Source: Silvibacterium acidisoli
GTDB taxonomy: Bacteria > Acidobacteriota > Terriglobia > Terriglobales > Acidobacteriaceae
Assembly (NCBI GenBank): GCA_022870745.1
Contig: CP085323.1
Coordinates: 3,472,001-3,536,000, forward strand
DNA length: 64,000 nucleotides
Direction: 5' to 3'
The position numbers were made by a program, and so were the translations under genes. Below, one piece after another: positions 43,989-54,133 of the stretch. The notes under the pieces are model-generated. The model ran no database searches, was not told the origin of the DNA, and was given only the letters and a program-made list of their open reading frames with translations. Position 1 is the first letter of the stretch; the number at the start of each line of letters is the position of its first letter.

Positions 43989-44993
43989 CTACGAGTGTGT
44001 GTTGGGATCGAGCTTCGCGGGGGTAACAGAAGACCGGAGAATCGTGTTGTACTGCTTCGCCAGCTTCTTCGCGACAGCATCCGCTACCGCAGTGCTCTCC
44101 GATTGGGTCCGCACTGAGGCCTTTATCTGTTCGTTCTTCGCTGCACCCGTCACGGCATCTTTATAGGTCACATCGAAACCCATCTGAGTCGCACCCGTGA
44201 ACATCCCGATCGGCCCGGTCGCCGCCCGGACCACTTGGTTACCTTTCCTGTAGGTATCGATAGCGATCTTGATGGTGAACTGGGGGCAGGTAGTGCCGAG
44301 GCTGAGGTCGCCGACGCGATAGACCCTCCCCGCACCTTTTGCGGCCTTCAGGCGCGCGATGACATGCTCATAGACGAGCGCTCTGTATGCGGCGGGAACC
44401 TCGACACGGTCCCAGTCGGGCATCTCCACATAGACGCTACGAGGGTCGACTGAATTTGCACCGCATGCCGTTACATCGCTAAAAGGATGTTGCGGGTGCG
44501 GAAGTGTTCCGAAGCGTTGCAGCGCAAGATCTGCCTGCCCCGCTGGAAGATAAAAGACGGCGGAATGCCTTTCGCCGCGCGTATCGGCAAACTCTACTGT
44601 CAACATATCAACCCGGTGGTGCATGACAGCTGCGGCGGCAAGGCCGCCTCCCTCCGGAATAGCCATCCGCAGGATAGTGCCACCGGTTCCCCATAGCTCA
44701 ACCCGGTCGCTTCCGGCGCTCACGGCGGTGATGAGGTTACGCGGGATCGATGTGTTGAAGTATTTGCTCGTGAAGGTGAACTTGCTGTCGTCAAGAGTGA
44801 GTGTCCCTTTGATCTTTGGTTTGATATCCGGAAGTCCGAAGGCGTGCGTGACGTCAGAGGATTGCCACAAGATCTCCTCGGATGGCGGAACGGTCCGAGT
44901 TTTCTGAATTTCCTGTGCAAACGCAAAAGATGATAGGTGGACGATAAGGCATACGACGGTAGACAAAACGAATCGTGGGTTGAAGCAAGACAT
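43989..44993 (-). CDS. Secreted protein, unknown function
   Basis: From the ATG at 44993 (MSCFNPRFVLSTVVCLIVHL) the 334-residue protein has a signal peptide and a mixed beta domain (IKGTLTLDDSKFTFTSKYFN; DRVELWGTGGTILRMAIPEG). The second half includes TCPQFTIKIAIDTYRKGNQV. GGAGGT at 8 nt fixes this start; the open frame to 45119 is not supported. The AT-rich region upstream likely holds its promoter. The TetR gene directly downstream may control it. The family is not recognised. Confidence 0.7.
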   Translation of the reverse strand: MSCFNPRFVLSTVVCLIVHLSSFAFAQEIQKTRTVPPSEEILWQSSDVTHAFGLPDIKPKIKGTLTLDDSKFTFTSKYFNTSIPRNLITAVSAGSDRVELWGTGGTILRMAIPEGGGLAAAAVMHHRVDMLTVEFADTRGERHSAVFYLPAGQADLALQRFGTLPHPQHPFSDVTACGANSVDPRSVYVEMPDWDRVEVPAAYRALVYEHVIARLKAAKGAGRVYRVGDLSLGTTCPQFTIKIAIDTYRKGNQVVRAATGPIGMFTGATQMGFDVTYKDAVTGAAKNEQIKASVRTQSESTAVADAVAKKLAKQYNTILRSSVTPAKLDPNTHS

Positions 44994-45109
44994 CGGCACG
45001 ACCTCCAAAGTCGTACCAGTAGGTATATATTTATGAGTATGTGATGTAAAGATAGAAAGGATGTGGCGGCTCAAAAAAGGACTTGCGCAGCTCGCGGGTC
45101 CGCCAGGTA

Positions 45110-45147
45110 CCCCATTCATGACGCAGCCTTATCGCGACATGAGTGGG
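45110..45147. repeat. GGTACCCCATTCATG palindrome
   Basis: cccattcatg (within 45110-45120) and catgagtggg (45138-45147) pair with one wobble. It belongs to the dispersed family and lies between the secreted-protein gene and arsC. Confidence 0.6.
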
Positions 45148-45181
45148 ATGGCACAGATTCCGAGAACGGCGTCTATGGGTA

Positions 45182-45577
45182 CTAATCGGCCTCGGATCGT
45201 ATAAGGCCCTCTACTCTCCGCTTCACTTCGTCGCGAATTACTCGCACCTCGGCCAACGGCAGCCCTTTGGGATCACGCAATGGCCAGTCGTCACGCTTTA
45301 GTCCGGGCACAAAGGGACACTTCTCGCCGCAGCCCATCGTGATGAGCAGGTCAGCAGCAGCGGCCAGTTCTTCGGTGAGCTTCTGAGGCTGGGCCTCACT
45401 CAGGTCGATCCCGACCTCGCGCATCGCCTCCAAAACTTCGGGATGAACGCGAGTGCCGGGTTCCGTGCCTGCCGATACCGCATGAGCCTGTAACGGATCG
45501 GCTAGCGCGTTGAAGAAAGCAGCGGCCATCGGCGAACGACCGGCGTTATGAACGCAGGCAAAAATTACAGTCTTCAT
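45182..45577 (-). CDS. arsC: Arsenate reductase, low-molecular-weight phosphatase type
   Basis: The 131-residue protein starts with the P-loop C8-X5-R14 (CVHNAGRS) and carries the redox cysteines 83 and 87 (GCGEKC) and Asp102 (RDPKG), the layout of thioredoxin-coupled ArsC. It reduces arsenate to arsenite, which Acr3 exports or ArsM methylates. It lies 16 bp after arsM in the same direction. Confidence 0.93.
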   Translation of the reverse strand: MKTVIFACVHNAGRSPMAAAFFNALADPLQAHAVSAGTEPGTRVHPEVLEAMREVGIDLSEAQPQKLTEELAAAADLLITMGCGEKCPFVPGLKRDDWPLRDPKGLPLAEVRVIRDEVKRRVEGLIRSEAD

Positions 45578-45593
45578 CGTCTGTCCTGTTCTG

Positions 45594-46472
45594 TTAGGTG
45601 CGAGGCTTAATGGCGTAAACCTTCACGCTCGCTGCAGCTTGATTCACGTCGTAGGTATCCAGCAATGCCGTCAGGTCTTCGTGAAGGGTCGTGGCCGTGG
45701 ACTCCGGTGCACAGCATGTTTCCTGAACCACAGCAAACAGGTTGGACTCTTCCATCGCAGGCGAGCAGCACCCCGCCTGATTCTCGACCTTCTTGTATGC
45801 GTTCAGGTCGGAACCGCTATCGACGATCTCCACATACTCAAAGCCTGCCTTCAGAAGTTCTTCGCGGTAGGCATCGATGCGGATGGCTCCAGCGATGCAG
45901 CCGACATAGGCAGCAAGACTGGAGGCAATAGCCTCCGGCAGGTCGCCTTTCAGCGCGATGTCGCTTACGGCCATTCGCCCACCGGGCTTGAGGATGCGTG
46001 CGATCTCGCGGAAGACAGCAGGCTTATCCGGCACGAGGTTGAGAACACAGTTGGAAATGACGCAATCCGCTGACGCATCGGGCAGCGGGATGTTGTCGAT
46101 GCTGCCCAGGTGGAACTCGACGTTGGTGTAACCGCCCTTCTCTGCATTTGCCCGAGCGCGTTCGATCATGGCAGCGGTCATGTCAATGCCGATGGCTTTG
46201 CCCGTCGGCCCGATCTGCGGGGCGGCAAGGAACACATCCAGTCCGCCGCCCGAGCCAAGGTCCACAACCACCTCACCGGGACGCAGGTTCGCGGTGGCCG
46301 TTGGATTACCGCACGAAAGCCCCATGTTGGCCTCTGCCGGGATGGAGGTCAGCTCTGCGGCGCTATAGCCAAAGGCTTCCGCAACAGCCTTCACCCCCGC
46401 ATCATTGCTGGATAAAGTGCTCTCCGCGACTGCACCATATTTCGCCTTGACTGCATTCTGAATCTCCGCCAT
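45594..46472 (-). CDS. arsM: Arsenite S-adenosylmethionine methyltransferase
   Basis: From the ATG at 46472 the 292-residue enzyme has the SAM motif [17 protein letters not shown] (68-84) and the three cysteines expected for As(III) binding: C54 (GLSCGNP), C142 (SNCVLNL) and C192 (VGCIAGA). A C-terminal domain with CC pairs follows (AGCCSPA, ETCCAPE). It methylates arsenite to mono- and dimethyl species. GAGGTGG precedes the ATG. The start is divergent from arsR, and arsC follows. Confidence 0.93.
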   Translation of the reverse strand: MAEIQNAVKAKYGAVAESTLSSNDAGVKAVAEAFGYSAAELTSIPAEANMGLSCGNPTATANLRPGEVVVDLGSGGGLDVFLAAPQIGPTGKAIGIDMTAAMIERARANAEKGGYTNVEFHLGSIDNIPLPDASADCVISNCVLNLVPDKPAVFREIARILKPGGRMAVSDIALKGDLPEAIASSLAAYVGCIAGAIRIDAYREELLKAGFEYVEIVDSGSDLNAYKKVENQAGCCSPAMEESNLFAVVQETCCAPESTATTLHEDLTALLDTYDVNQAAASVKVYAIKPRT

Positions 46473-46495
46473 GCGCCACCTCAGATTCGCTTTTG

Positions 46496-46522
46496 CGAAT
46501 ATATTCCTTGCGGTCATATTCG
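46496..46522. promoter_or_regulatory. Candidate ArsR operator
   Basis: cgaatat (46496-46502) and atattcg (46516-46522) form an inverted repeat in the 70-bp gap between the divergent arsM and arsR genes. ArsR proteins bind such AT-rich sites over promoters. A nearby tattcgtcaaagcgtata stretch may be part of the site. Confidence 0.4.
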
Positions 46523-46542
46523 TCAAAGCGTATACATTTCTT

Positions 46543-46953
46543 ATGGCTCGTAAGGCTGAGTTCAACATGGAGCAGTTCTTCCAGGCGCTCGGGGATAACA
46601 CCCGCCTGCGCCTGCTCAACCTCATGGGAGAGCAGGAGGTCTGCGTCTGCTACTTCGTGGAGATTCTGGATGCTCCGCAGCCGAAAATTTCCCGCCATCT
46701 TGCATATCTGCGCAAAGCGGGCATTGTGTCCGCGCGGCGCGAAGGTAAGTGGATGCACTATCGCATCGTGATGCCGCCGCACGTCGGCGCAATGCAGATT
46801 CTTCGTCAGACGCTCGCCTCGCTCAAGGAAGAAAAATCCATGCAGGCAGACTTGGCACGCCTGACAAAAGCCTGCTGTGCCCCTGCGAAGTACGCTCTCG
46901 AAGGCGCACCCATTCCGGCGTCTGTCACTGAACCCTGCTGTGAGACTTGCTGA
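46543..46953 (+). CDS. arsR: ArsR-family arsenic-responsive repressor
   Basis: From the ATG at 46543 the 136-residue protein has an ArsR winged helix ([52 protein letters not shown]). Cys34 and Cys36 (EVCVCYF) match the alpha3 metal-site type, and a Cys-rich tail (KACCAPA, EPCCETC) may add ligands. It likely represses both directions of the module until arsenite binds. Its stop overlaps the acr3 ATG (TGATG). Confidence 0.92.
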   Translation: MARKAEFNMEQFFQALGDNTRLRLLNLMGEQEVCVCYFVEILDAPQPKISRHLAYLRKAGIVSARREGKWMHYRIVMPPHVGAMQILRQTLASLKEEKSMQADLARLTKACCAPAKYALEGAPIPASVTEPCCETC

Positions 46954-48038
46954 TGCCAACGATTCCTTTAACGCAAGGCCAAATCTGCGCCCCTGCTGTC
47001 CGGAAGCGGCTGTCGTTCCTTGATCGCTTCCTGACGCTCTGGATCTTTCTCGCAATGGTCATCGGCGTTGGCATCGGGCACTTCGTTCCGTCATCCGCTG
47101 CCTTTGTGAACCGCTTTCAGAGTGGGACAACGAACATTCCCATAGCCATCGGCCTCATCATCATGATGTTTCCGCCTCTGGCAAAGGTCCGTTACGAAAA
47201 GCTAGGTGAGGTTTTCCGCAACAAGCGCGTACTGGGGCTATCGCTCATCCAGAACTGGCTCATCGGCCCCGTGCTTATGTTCCTGCTGGCCATTTTCTTT
47301 CTGCGCAGCGAACCAGCTTACATGCGCGGTTTGATCCTGATCGGCATTGCGCGTTGCATCGCGATGGTGCTCGTCTGGAATGAGCTGGCCGAAGGCGACA
47401 CGGACTACGTTGCCGGACTCGTTGCCATCAACAGCGTCTTTCAGGTGCTGTTCTATAGCGTCTATGCATGGCTCTTCCTCACTGTTCTGCCGAAGTGGTT
47501 CGGACTCACCGGAAGCGTTGTTTCGATTAGCATCGCCGACATTGCAAAGAGCGTTGGCCTTTATCTGGGAGTTCCGTTCGCTGCCGGATTTCTGACCCGG
47601 TTCGTCCTGATCCGGTTCAAAGGCGAAGAATGGTACAGAACCCGATTCGTACCGCGCATCAGCCCGCTCACACTCGTGGCGTTGCTGTTCACCATCCTTG
47701 TGATGTTCTCGCTCAAGGGCGACCTGATCGTTCGGCTGCCGCTCGATGTAGTGAAGATCGCGGTTCCTCTGGTGATCTATTTCCTTGTCATGTTCCTCGT
47801 AAGCTTCTTCATGGGCAAGCGACTCGGCGCAGACTACGCACAATCCGCAACGCTATCCTTCACTGCTGCTGGCAACAACTTCGAATTGGCGATTGCCGTG
47901 GCAGTTGCGGTCTTCGGCCTCAACTCAGGCGAGGCATTTGTCGGTGTTGTTGGGCCGTTGATCGAAGTGCCAGCACTCATCGGACTTGTGAATGTAGCGT
48001 TCTGGTTAAGGGGTAGACTCTACACCAGCGCAGATTAG
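46953..48038 (+). CDS. acr3: Arsenite efflux permease, ACR3 family
   Basis: The 361-residue membrane protein has about ten hydrophobic segments and the ACR3 core: [40 protein letters not shown] with its conserved Cys, and [20 protein letters not shown]. It exports arsenite across the inner membrane using the proton gradient. The ATG overlaps the arsR stop, so expression is coupled to the sensor. A TTG two codons upstream is also in frame. Confidence 0.95.
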   Translation: MPTIPLTQGQICAPAVRKRLSFLDRFLTLWIFLAMVIGVGIGHFVPSSAAFVNRFQSGTTNIPIAIGLIIMMFPPLAKVRYEKLGEVFRNKRVLGLSLIQNWLIGPVLMFLLAIFFLRSEPAYMRGLILIGIARCIAMVLVWNELAEGDTDYVAGLVAINSVFQVLFYSVYAWLFLTVLPKWFGLTGSVVSISIADIAKSVGLYLGVPFAAGFLTRFVLIRFKGEEWYRTRFVPRISPLTLVALLFTILVMFSLKGDLIVRLPLDVVKIAVPLVIYFLVMFLVSFFMGKRLGADYAQSATLSFTAAGNNFELAIAVAVAVFGLNSGEAFVGVVGPLIEVPALIGLVNVAFWLRGRLYTSAD

Positions 48039-48348
48039 TCCCGTGATGCCGGCATATCGTCACCGACCCTCAATCAAAAGAGGCCGATCCATAACCTTCG
48101 ATACGTGCCTTGCTCTGGTTTTTCAGAATGGGGAAATCGGCGGGAACCGCACCAGTAACCCCGCAGGACCGGACGTGCGGAGGTTTTGCACAGGCTATGC
48201 AGCTTATATGGCGGCTAAATCATTTGAAATCAGTAAAAATGCGCCTGCACACTGCGTGGAAAGACAGGGTAGAATGACCACAGAATGCAATTCAATCCGC
48301 CCCTAAACCTGGGCAGATTGACTGATTCGAGTCTTGTGTGAATCTTCG
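48039..48348. other. Intergenic region, no gene supported
   Basis: This separates acr3 from the ribosomal-protein promoter. An 87-codon plus-strand frame exists but has no ribosome binding site or recognisable sequence. No terminator stem was found directly after acr3. Confidence 0.45.
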
Positions 48349-48377
48349 TTGACTCTGAATCGGTATTCCCGTATTCT
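48349..48377 (+). promoter_or_regulatory. Sigma-70-type promoter for rplM-rpsI
   Basis: TTGACT (48349-48354) and TATTCT (48372-48377) are separated by 17 bp, a near-consensus vegetative promoter. It lies about 200 bp before rplM, so the transcript has a long leader. Near its end, gcattgc (48524) and gcaatgc (48555-48561) could form a stem just before the Shine-Dalgarno. Confidence 0.7.
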
Positions 48378-48578
48378 AAAGTCCTTGCGCAGTCTGCGTC
48401 TGCCCTGCTATGTGCAGGAGCGAACAGAGACAGACGTGGATAGACCCGGACAGGGTTTCAGTTGCGCCAACTCACGCGAACAGACGTAGTCGATCCGCGG
48501 AGAAATTTTTAACCGCGTTGGACGCATTGCGTGAGCATTTGCGTGTTTGCGCTAGCAATGCTCAGGAGAGAGTAAGCG

Positions 48579-49013
48579 ATGTCGACATATATTCCGAGCT
48601 CGCACGAGATCGATCGTAAGTGGTTCCTGGTAGACGCCAGCGGTAAGACGCTGGGCCGCCTCGCCACCGAGGTTGCCAGCGTGCTCGCCGGTAAGCGGAA
48701 CCCCAAGTACGTGCCTTACATCGATATGGGCGACCATGTCGTGGTTGTGAATGCGGAGAAGATTCGCCTGACTGGCCTGAAGGGCAGCCAGAAGGTTTAT
48801 CGCCGTTACACCGGCTTCCCGGGTGGTCTGCGCGAAGAGTCGTTCGTTCGCCTCCTCGAGCGCAAGCCCGAACAGATCATTGAAGAAGCAGTCAAGGGCA
48901 TGCTGCCCAAGACCAAGATGGGACGCAAGATGGTCTCCAAGCTTCAGGTTTACAAGGGTGACAAGCACCCGCACGCGGCCCAGAATCCTCAGCCGCTCGA
49001 AATCAACGCATAA
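48579..49013 (+). CDS. rplM: 50S ribosomal protein L13
   Basis: The 144-residue protein shows L13 signatures: [39 protein letters not shown] and [14 protein letters not shown]. It is an early-assembly protein of the large subunit. CAGGAGAG stands before the ATG. The rpsI gene follows 19 bp later; this pair is conserved in bacteria. Confidence 0.98.
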   Translation: MSTYIPSSHEIDRKWFLVDASGKTLGRLATEVASVLAGKRNPKYVPYIDMGDHVVVVNAEKIRLTGLKGSQKVYRRYTGFPGGLREESFVRLLERKPEQIIEEAVKGMLPKTKMGRKMVSKLQVYKGDKHPHAAQNPQPLEINA

Positions 49014-49032
49014 CGGGAAGTCAGGATAAAGA

Positions 49033-49428
49033 ATGGCAGATTTGGTTCAGTACTACGGAACGGGACGTCGCAAGTCGGCAATCGCGCGCGTGTTTCTGCG
49101 CCCCGGCAGCGGCAATTTTCAGGTTAACGACAAGCCGATCGAAACCTACTTCGTCACCGAGCAGCAGCGCTTTTCGGCGCGCCGCCCGCTGTCGCTGGTC
49201 GAGCTGGCTTCGTCCTTCGATGTCGTAACCACGGTTCGCGGCGGCGGCGTGAGCGCCCAGGCCGATGCCGTCAAGATGGGCATTGCCCGCGCCCTGACCG
49301 AGTTCAACGCTGAACTGCGCAAGACGCTGAAGGCCGATGGACTGCTTTCGCGCGATGCCCGCGCCAAGGAACGCAAGAAGTACGGCCAGAAGGGCGCTCG
49401 TAAGCGCTTCCAGTTCAGCAAGCGCTAG
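49033..49428 (+). CDS. rpsI: 30S ribosomal protein S9
   Basis: The 131-residue protein starts [18 protein letters not shown] and ends RKRFQFSKR, the tail that contacts P-site tRNA. The [20 protein letters not shown] segment is typical. It is cotranscribed with rplM. Confidence 0.98.
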   Translation: MADLVQYYGTGRRKSAIARVFLRPGSGNFQVNDKPIETYFVTEQQRFSARRPLSLVELASSFDVVTTVRGGGVSAQADAVKMGIARALTEFNAELRKTLKADGLLSRDARAKERKKYGQKGARKRFQFSKR

Positions 49429-49541
49429 TCGCTGGCTGCATTTCTGGGCGAAGTTGGTTTTGGGGGCTCCGGGCATTGCGCTCTGAGCCCTGAAGACTGT
49501 AGTCGGAGTTCAATTTCCCTAGCGGGAACAAGAGGGAATCA

Positions 49542-49561
49542 ATCCTGGCGGGAGCCAGGAT
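49542..49561 (+). promoter_or_regulatory. Hairpin just upstream of rpsB
   Basis: atcctggc and gccaggat are perfect 8-bp arms around ggga. It ends 9 nt before the rpsB Shine-Dalgarno. S2 is known to control its own operon in other bacteria, so a regulatory role is possible; this is inference. Confidence 0.35.
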
Positions 49562-49581
49562 GCAGTCCACAAGGAGGCTGT

Positions 49582-50472
<891 letters not shown>

Positions 50473-50630
50473 ACTTTGCGTGCGGTGTTGCCACCGCGGG
50501 AAGTTGAAGGAAGGCGTGGCTGCTTCATTCGAAGGGCCACGCTTTCTTTGCGTTTGGCCGCATTGACCGCCTGTTAACCAGCAGAGTGGTGCGGCTATGG
50601 GAATCTATCAGTAAAGGAACAGGGATAAGG

Positions 50631-51290
50631 ATGTCTACGGTGACTGAGAAAATCGATGCAAAGCTCGTAAAGCAGCTGCGTGACAGCTCGGGCGCGCCTA
50701 TGGGCGACTGCCTCAAGGCCCTCCAGGAAGCGAAGGGCGACATGGAAGAGGCATTCGTCGTCCTGCGCAAGCGTGGCATGGCGTCGGCAGCCAAGAAGGC
50801 CTCGCGCAGCACCAACGAGGGCGCGGTGGGAACCTACATCCACGCTGGCGGCAAGATCGGCGTGCTGCTCGAAATCAACTGCGAGAGCGACTTTGTTGCC
50901 CGCACCGAAGATTTTCAGGAGCTGCTGAAGGACATCGCCATGCACATTGCGGCGACCGATCCCCGCTACATCCGCCGCGAAGACGTGACCTCTGCCGACC
51001 TCGAGCGCGAGAAGGAAGTTTACCGCGCCCAGGCTGCCGCGACCGGCAAGCCGGCTCCGGTGGTCGAGAAGATCGTCGAAGGCAAGATGAGCAAGTTCTA
51101 CGAGGAAGTCTGCCTCCTCGAGCAGCCCTTCATCAAGGAGCAGTCGGTTGCCATTAAGGACCTGATCGCCACCAAGGTCGGCAAGCTCGGAGAGAACATC
51201 TCCGTCAGCCGCTTCGCCCGCTTCAAGGTCGGCGACCCGAACTGGACCGTTGCCCAGGTCAAGGCTTCTGAAGAAGCCGCTGCCGAGTAA
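50631..51290 (+). CDS. tsf: Elongation factor Ts
   Basis: EF-Ts recycles EF-Tu by nucleotide exchange. The 219-residue protein starts with the UBA-like domain (DAKLVKQLRDSSGAPMGDCL) and has the ESDFVARTEDFQEL core that contacts EF-Tu. It is shorter than the roughly 280-residue enterobacterial form, as in several other phyla. The ATG at 50631 is chosen by family alignment; an upstream frame to 50586 is not EF-Ts-like. A strong terminator follows. Confidence 0.97.
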   Translation: MSTVTEKIDAKLVKQLRDSSGAPMGDCLKALQEAKGDMEEAFVVLRKRGMASAAKKASRSTNEGAVGTYIHAGGKIGVLLEINCESDFVARTEDFQELLKDIAMHIAATDPRYIRREDVTSADLEREKEVYRAQAAATGKPAPVVEKIVEGKMSKFYEEVCLLEQPFIKEQSVAIKDLIATKVGKLGENISVSRFARFKVGDPNWTVAQVKASEEAAAE

Positions 51291-51308
51291 CTGGCAGCGA
51301 GAGCCCCT

Positions 51309-51336
51309 AAAAGCCCGGACGATTGTCCGGGCTTTT
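51309..51336 (+). terminator. Intrinsic terminator after tsf
   Basis: aaaagcccggac and gtccgggctttt are perfect 12-bp arms with a gatt loop and a T-rich end, about 18 bp after the stop codon. Confidence 0.9.
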
Positions 51337-51640
51337 GCTTTCTGGTACTAAAGCTGGATGGGCAGTTGGGCCAATTCAGGAAAATCAGATGTTCAGCATA
51401 AGATCCGCTGACAAGGCGCTCGATCGGCCCTTTGCAGATACTAGGATACCCGCTGCCCCCGGACGGCTTCACCTGGGCGGTCGGCCAGAAGACTTTCTGT
51501 CCAGCCTGTCGCTATCTTGAACCTCCCGCCGCTTGATCGACGGCCGCCTGGGGAGTTTGGACTGTAATCTGAAGGTAGTTACACTCCTGACAACATTCCC
51601 CGTTTCAGCCAGCCCATGCTCATGCGATACTCACAAAGGA
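51337..51640. other. Intergenic region before pyrH, no gene seen
   Basis: About 300 bp with no supported coding region. It must contain the pyrH promoter, since tsf ends at a terminator. A ttgaac...ctatct-like pairing was considered but is not convincing. Confidence 0.4.
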
Positions 51641-52345
51641 ATGTACAAACGGATTGTCTTAAAGCTTTCGGGGGAAGCTCTTGCCGCTGGTAAGGGCTTT
51701 GGCGTGGATGTCACGAAGGTGCACGAGGTAGCGGCCGAGATCGCTCAGGTGCACGCAATGGGAACAGAGGTCGCCCTGGTGGTTGGCGGCGGCAACTTCT
51801 TCCGCGGAGTCGCCGAGCAGGCCAAGTCCATGGATCGTGTCTCCGCCGATAACATGGGCATGCTGGCCACCGTCATCAACGCGCTGGCCGTTCAGGACGC
51901 TGTCGAGAAGCAGGGTCTGCATTGCCGGGTCATGTCGGCCATTGAAATGAACCAGCTCGCCGAGCCCTACATCCGCCGCCGGGCCATCCGCCACCTTGAA
52001 AAGGGTCGCGTGGTGATCTTCGCCGCCGGTACCGGTAACCCCTATTTTTCGACCGATACCGCTGCCTCGCTCCGTGCCATGGAGATCAAGGCAGACGTTC
52101 TGCTGAAGGCGACCAAGGTCGAGGGCATCTACAACGCCGATCCGGTGGTTACCAAGGACGCCGTCAAGTTCGACCAGATCAGCTACATGGAGATTCTTCG
52201 CCTGGGTCTCAAGGTCATGGACACTACCGCGGTCAGCCTTTGCCAGGACAACAATATGCCCATGATTATCTTCAACATGAACGAGCCCGGGAATATCCGC
52301 CGCGTCGTGGCCGGAGAAAAAATCGGTTCTCTCGTCACGGCCTGA
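51641..52345 (+). CDS. pyrH: UMP kinase
   Basis: The 234-residue enzyme phosphorylates UMP to UDP. Motifs are [58 protein letters not shown] and the [20 protein letters not shown] segment. AAAGGA sits almost against the ATG, an unusually short spacing. The frame is open upstream to 51533, but that part is not PyrH-like. Its place after tsf matches the common rpsB-tsf-pyrH order. Confidence 0.97.
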   Translation: MYKRIVLKLSGEALAAGKGFGVDVTKVHEVAAEIAQVHAMGTEVALVVGGGNFFRGVAEQAKSMDRVSADNMGMLATVINALAVQDAVEKQGLHCRVMSAIEMNQLAEPYIRRRAIRHLEKGRVVIFAAGTGNPYFSTDTAASLRAMEIKADVLLKATKVEGIYNADPVVTKDAVKFDQISYMEILRLGLKVMDTTAVSLCQDNNMPMIIFNMNEPGNIRRVVAGEKIGSLVTA

Positions 52346-52490
52346 GACGCGATCCCGATTTCGCGCGTCAAAGCCTGAAGGTAATCTTCCCCTGGGCACC
52401 CAAGCTCAATTCGTCCCTGCTGCGTCCGTTTCAAGGTCCGAGGCAGATCTCCAGGCCGCAGCCGGGGCAACCGCGCATAAAAAGCGGGAG

Positions 52491-53582
52491 ATGCTGCCTG
52501 CCCTGACAGGCCTGCGCTGCTTTGCCGCGCTCAACATCGTCTTTTACCACTTCTCAAATCCCAAGTGGTTCGGCCCTTTCGCGCCGATCATCGAAAACGG
52601 GTACACCTCGGTCAGTTTTTTCCTGCTGATGTCCGGTTACATCCTGGCCTACAACTACTCGGAACGTGCCGCCTCCGGGCATTTACTAAAGCGCAATTTC
52701 TGGATCGCCCGTTTCTCGCGCCTCTATCCCATCTATCTCTTCGCGCTGCTGCTCTCGCTTGGTATGTTGAAGCTGGAGTGGGCAGCGCGCACCCACGGCC
52801 AATTCGCCGCTGGAGTCGTGCTGACGCCGTTGCTGTTGCAGGGATGGATCCCGTCGCTGGCCACCTTCTGGAACACGCCCGCCTGGACGATGTGCACCGA
52901 AGCGTTTTTCTACCTCATCTTCCCGGCCGTGATCCTCTGGAAGCGCCCGAGGCAGCTGAAGCCGCTGCTGGCCGTCATGTTCGGTCTATGGCTGCTGGGG
53001 ATGATCTGCCCGAGCCTGTACATGTGGTTTCATCCGGATGGAGACCTGCATCCGGGCCGCTACACCGATGGCTTCTGGATGCGGGCGCTCAAGTTTTCGC
53101 CGCCGCCGCATATCCCGTCGTTTCTCTTTGGAATCGCGCTGGCCGATCTCGACAACATGCTGGACCGCGATAGCTGGAGGCGCCTGCTATTCGGCGTCCT
53201 CGGGGTAGGAGGCCTCTACGCGATCCTTTACTACGGTGAGCATATGCCGTTCCCCCTCATGCACGACGGCCTCCTGATGCCGCTCTTCGCCCTGGCCATC
53301 CTGGGGCTGGCCGGGAAGAACATCATCTCGCGAATCCTCGGATTTCCGCTTTTCGTGGCCATCGGACGGTCGAGTTACTGCCTCTACATCCTGCATTTCA
53401 ACCTGTGGAACCTGATCCACGACTCGCACATTCTCGACAAGCTGCACGTGGCGAAGTTCGATCCCTGGCTGAGTTATTTCCTGGTGATCTCGCTGGCAAT
53501 TGGCGCCATGCTGCTTATCGAGCGCCCCTGCCAGCGCTGGATTCGTAACCGGTTTCTTCCTCGCCCCGCAAGTTCTCAGTAA
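52491..53582 (+). CDS. Acyltransferase 3 family membrane protein
   Basis: The 363-residue protein has about ten hydrophobic segments and the acyltransferase-3 start ALTGLRCFAALNIVFYHFSN with the catalytic-type His. Other marks are FFLLMSGYILAYNYSERA, RFSRLYPIYLFALLLSL and TPAWTMCTEAFFYLIFPAVI. Such enzymes O-acylate sugars or lipids at the membrane. The frame remains open upstream, so the start is uncertain; GGGAG abuts the ATG. It follows pyrH by 145 bp but need not be functionally linked. Confidence 0.9.
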   Translation: MLPALTGLRCFAALNIVFYHFSNPKWFGPFAPIIENGYTSVSFFLLMSGYILAYNYSERAASGHLLKRNFWIARFSRLYPIYLFALLLSLGMLKLEWAARTHGQFAAGVVLTPLLLQGWIPSLATFWNTPAWTMCTEAFFYLIFPAVILWKRPRQLKPLLAVMFGLWLLGMICPSLYMWFHPDGDLHPGRYTDGFWMRALKFSPPPHIPSFLFGIALADLDNMLDRDSWRRLLFGVLGVGGLYAILYYGEHMPFPLMHDGLLMPLFALAILGLAGKNIISRILGFPLFVAIGRSSYCLYILHFNLWNLIHDSHILDKLHVAKFDPWLSYFLVISLAIGAMLLIERPCQRWIRNRFLPRPASSQ

Positions 53583-53626
53583 AGCCGCTGCGCTACGGGT
53601 CGATATCTTCCTCGAGGAAGATCGAC

Positions 53627-54016
53627 ATGGCCGATGACAGTCGCCCACTGGAAACGGAAGCCCAACGCGTAAGGGAACCGGACAGGCGACGTCATTCCCG
53701 CTTTCGGGTCGAGGGGCAGGCTGAGGTATTCCTTCCGGAAGGTGGGCTGCTCCTGAGTGGCAAGATCCTGAACTTAAGCCGAACCGGCTGCTACATCGAA
53801 ACATCTCTGCCCGGCCTGAAAATCGGAACCTACGTCGAGGTGTTTTTTGTCGTGAATCGTTTTCCCCTCCGAGTCCCGGCCACCATCGCAGCCAACCGCC
53901 GGCTCGGCGCAGGGATCGCTTTCTGCAATGTCAACGCCCGGCAGCAGGAACGGATAGTCGAGCTCATTAAGGAGTTGACAGGAAGACAGCGCGCGGCGGG
54001 AATGCCCGGCGCTTAA
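53627..54016 (+). CDS. PilZ-domain protein
   Basis: The 129-residue protein has the PilZ c-di-GMP signature RRHSR (about 20-24) followed by NLSRTG (about 48-53), then a beta-barrel (YVEVFFVVNRFPLRVPATIA). It may act as a small c-di-GMP receptor, perhaps controlling surface polysaccharide or motility. The second motif is N-x-S-x-x-G, an accepted variant of D-x-S-x-x-G. GAGGAAG lies 5 nt before the ATG. Confidence 0.88.
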   Translation: MADDSRPLETEAQRVREPDRRRHSRFRVEGQAEVFLPEGGLLLSGKILNLSRTGCYIETSLPGLKIGTYVEVFFVVNRFPLRVPATIAANRRLGAGIAFCNVNARQQERIVELIKELTGRQRAAGMPGA

Positions 54017-54086
54017 GAGCTTGCCCTTCCGAGTGCAGCGATGGACCTGCAGATTCTTCGTTGCGCCCAGAATGACAATGACAAAT

Positions 54087-54116
54087 AAAAAGCCCGCTCT
54101 TTCGAGCGGGCTTTTT
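54087..54116. terminator. Bidirectional intrinsic terminator
   Basis: aaaaagcccgctc and gagcgggcttttt are perfect 13-bp arms with a tttc loop, A-run and T-run on the two sides. It separates the PilZ gene (plus) from the beta-propeller gene (minus). Confidence 0.92.
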
Positions 54117-54133
54117 AGCGGAGTGCTTGCAGC

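Noticed and set aside
48043-48306. An 87-codon frame between acr3 and rplM
   Set aside because: It has no ribosome binding site, its composition is atypical, and there is no recognisable family.
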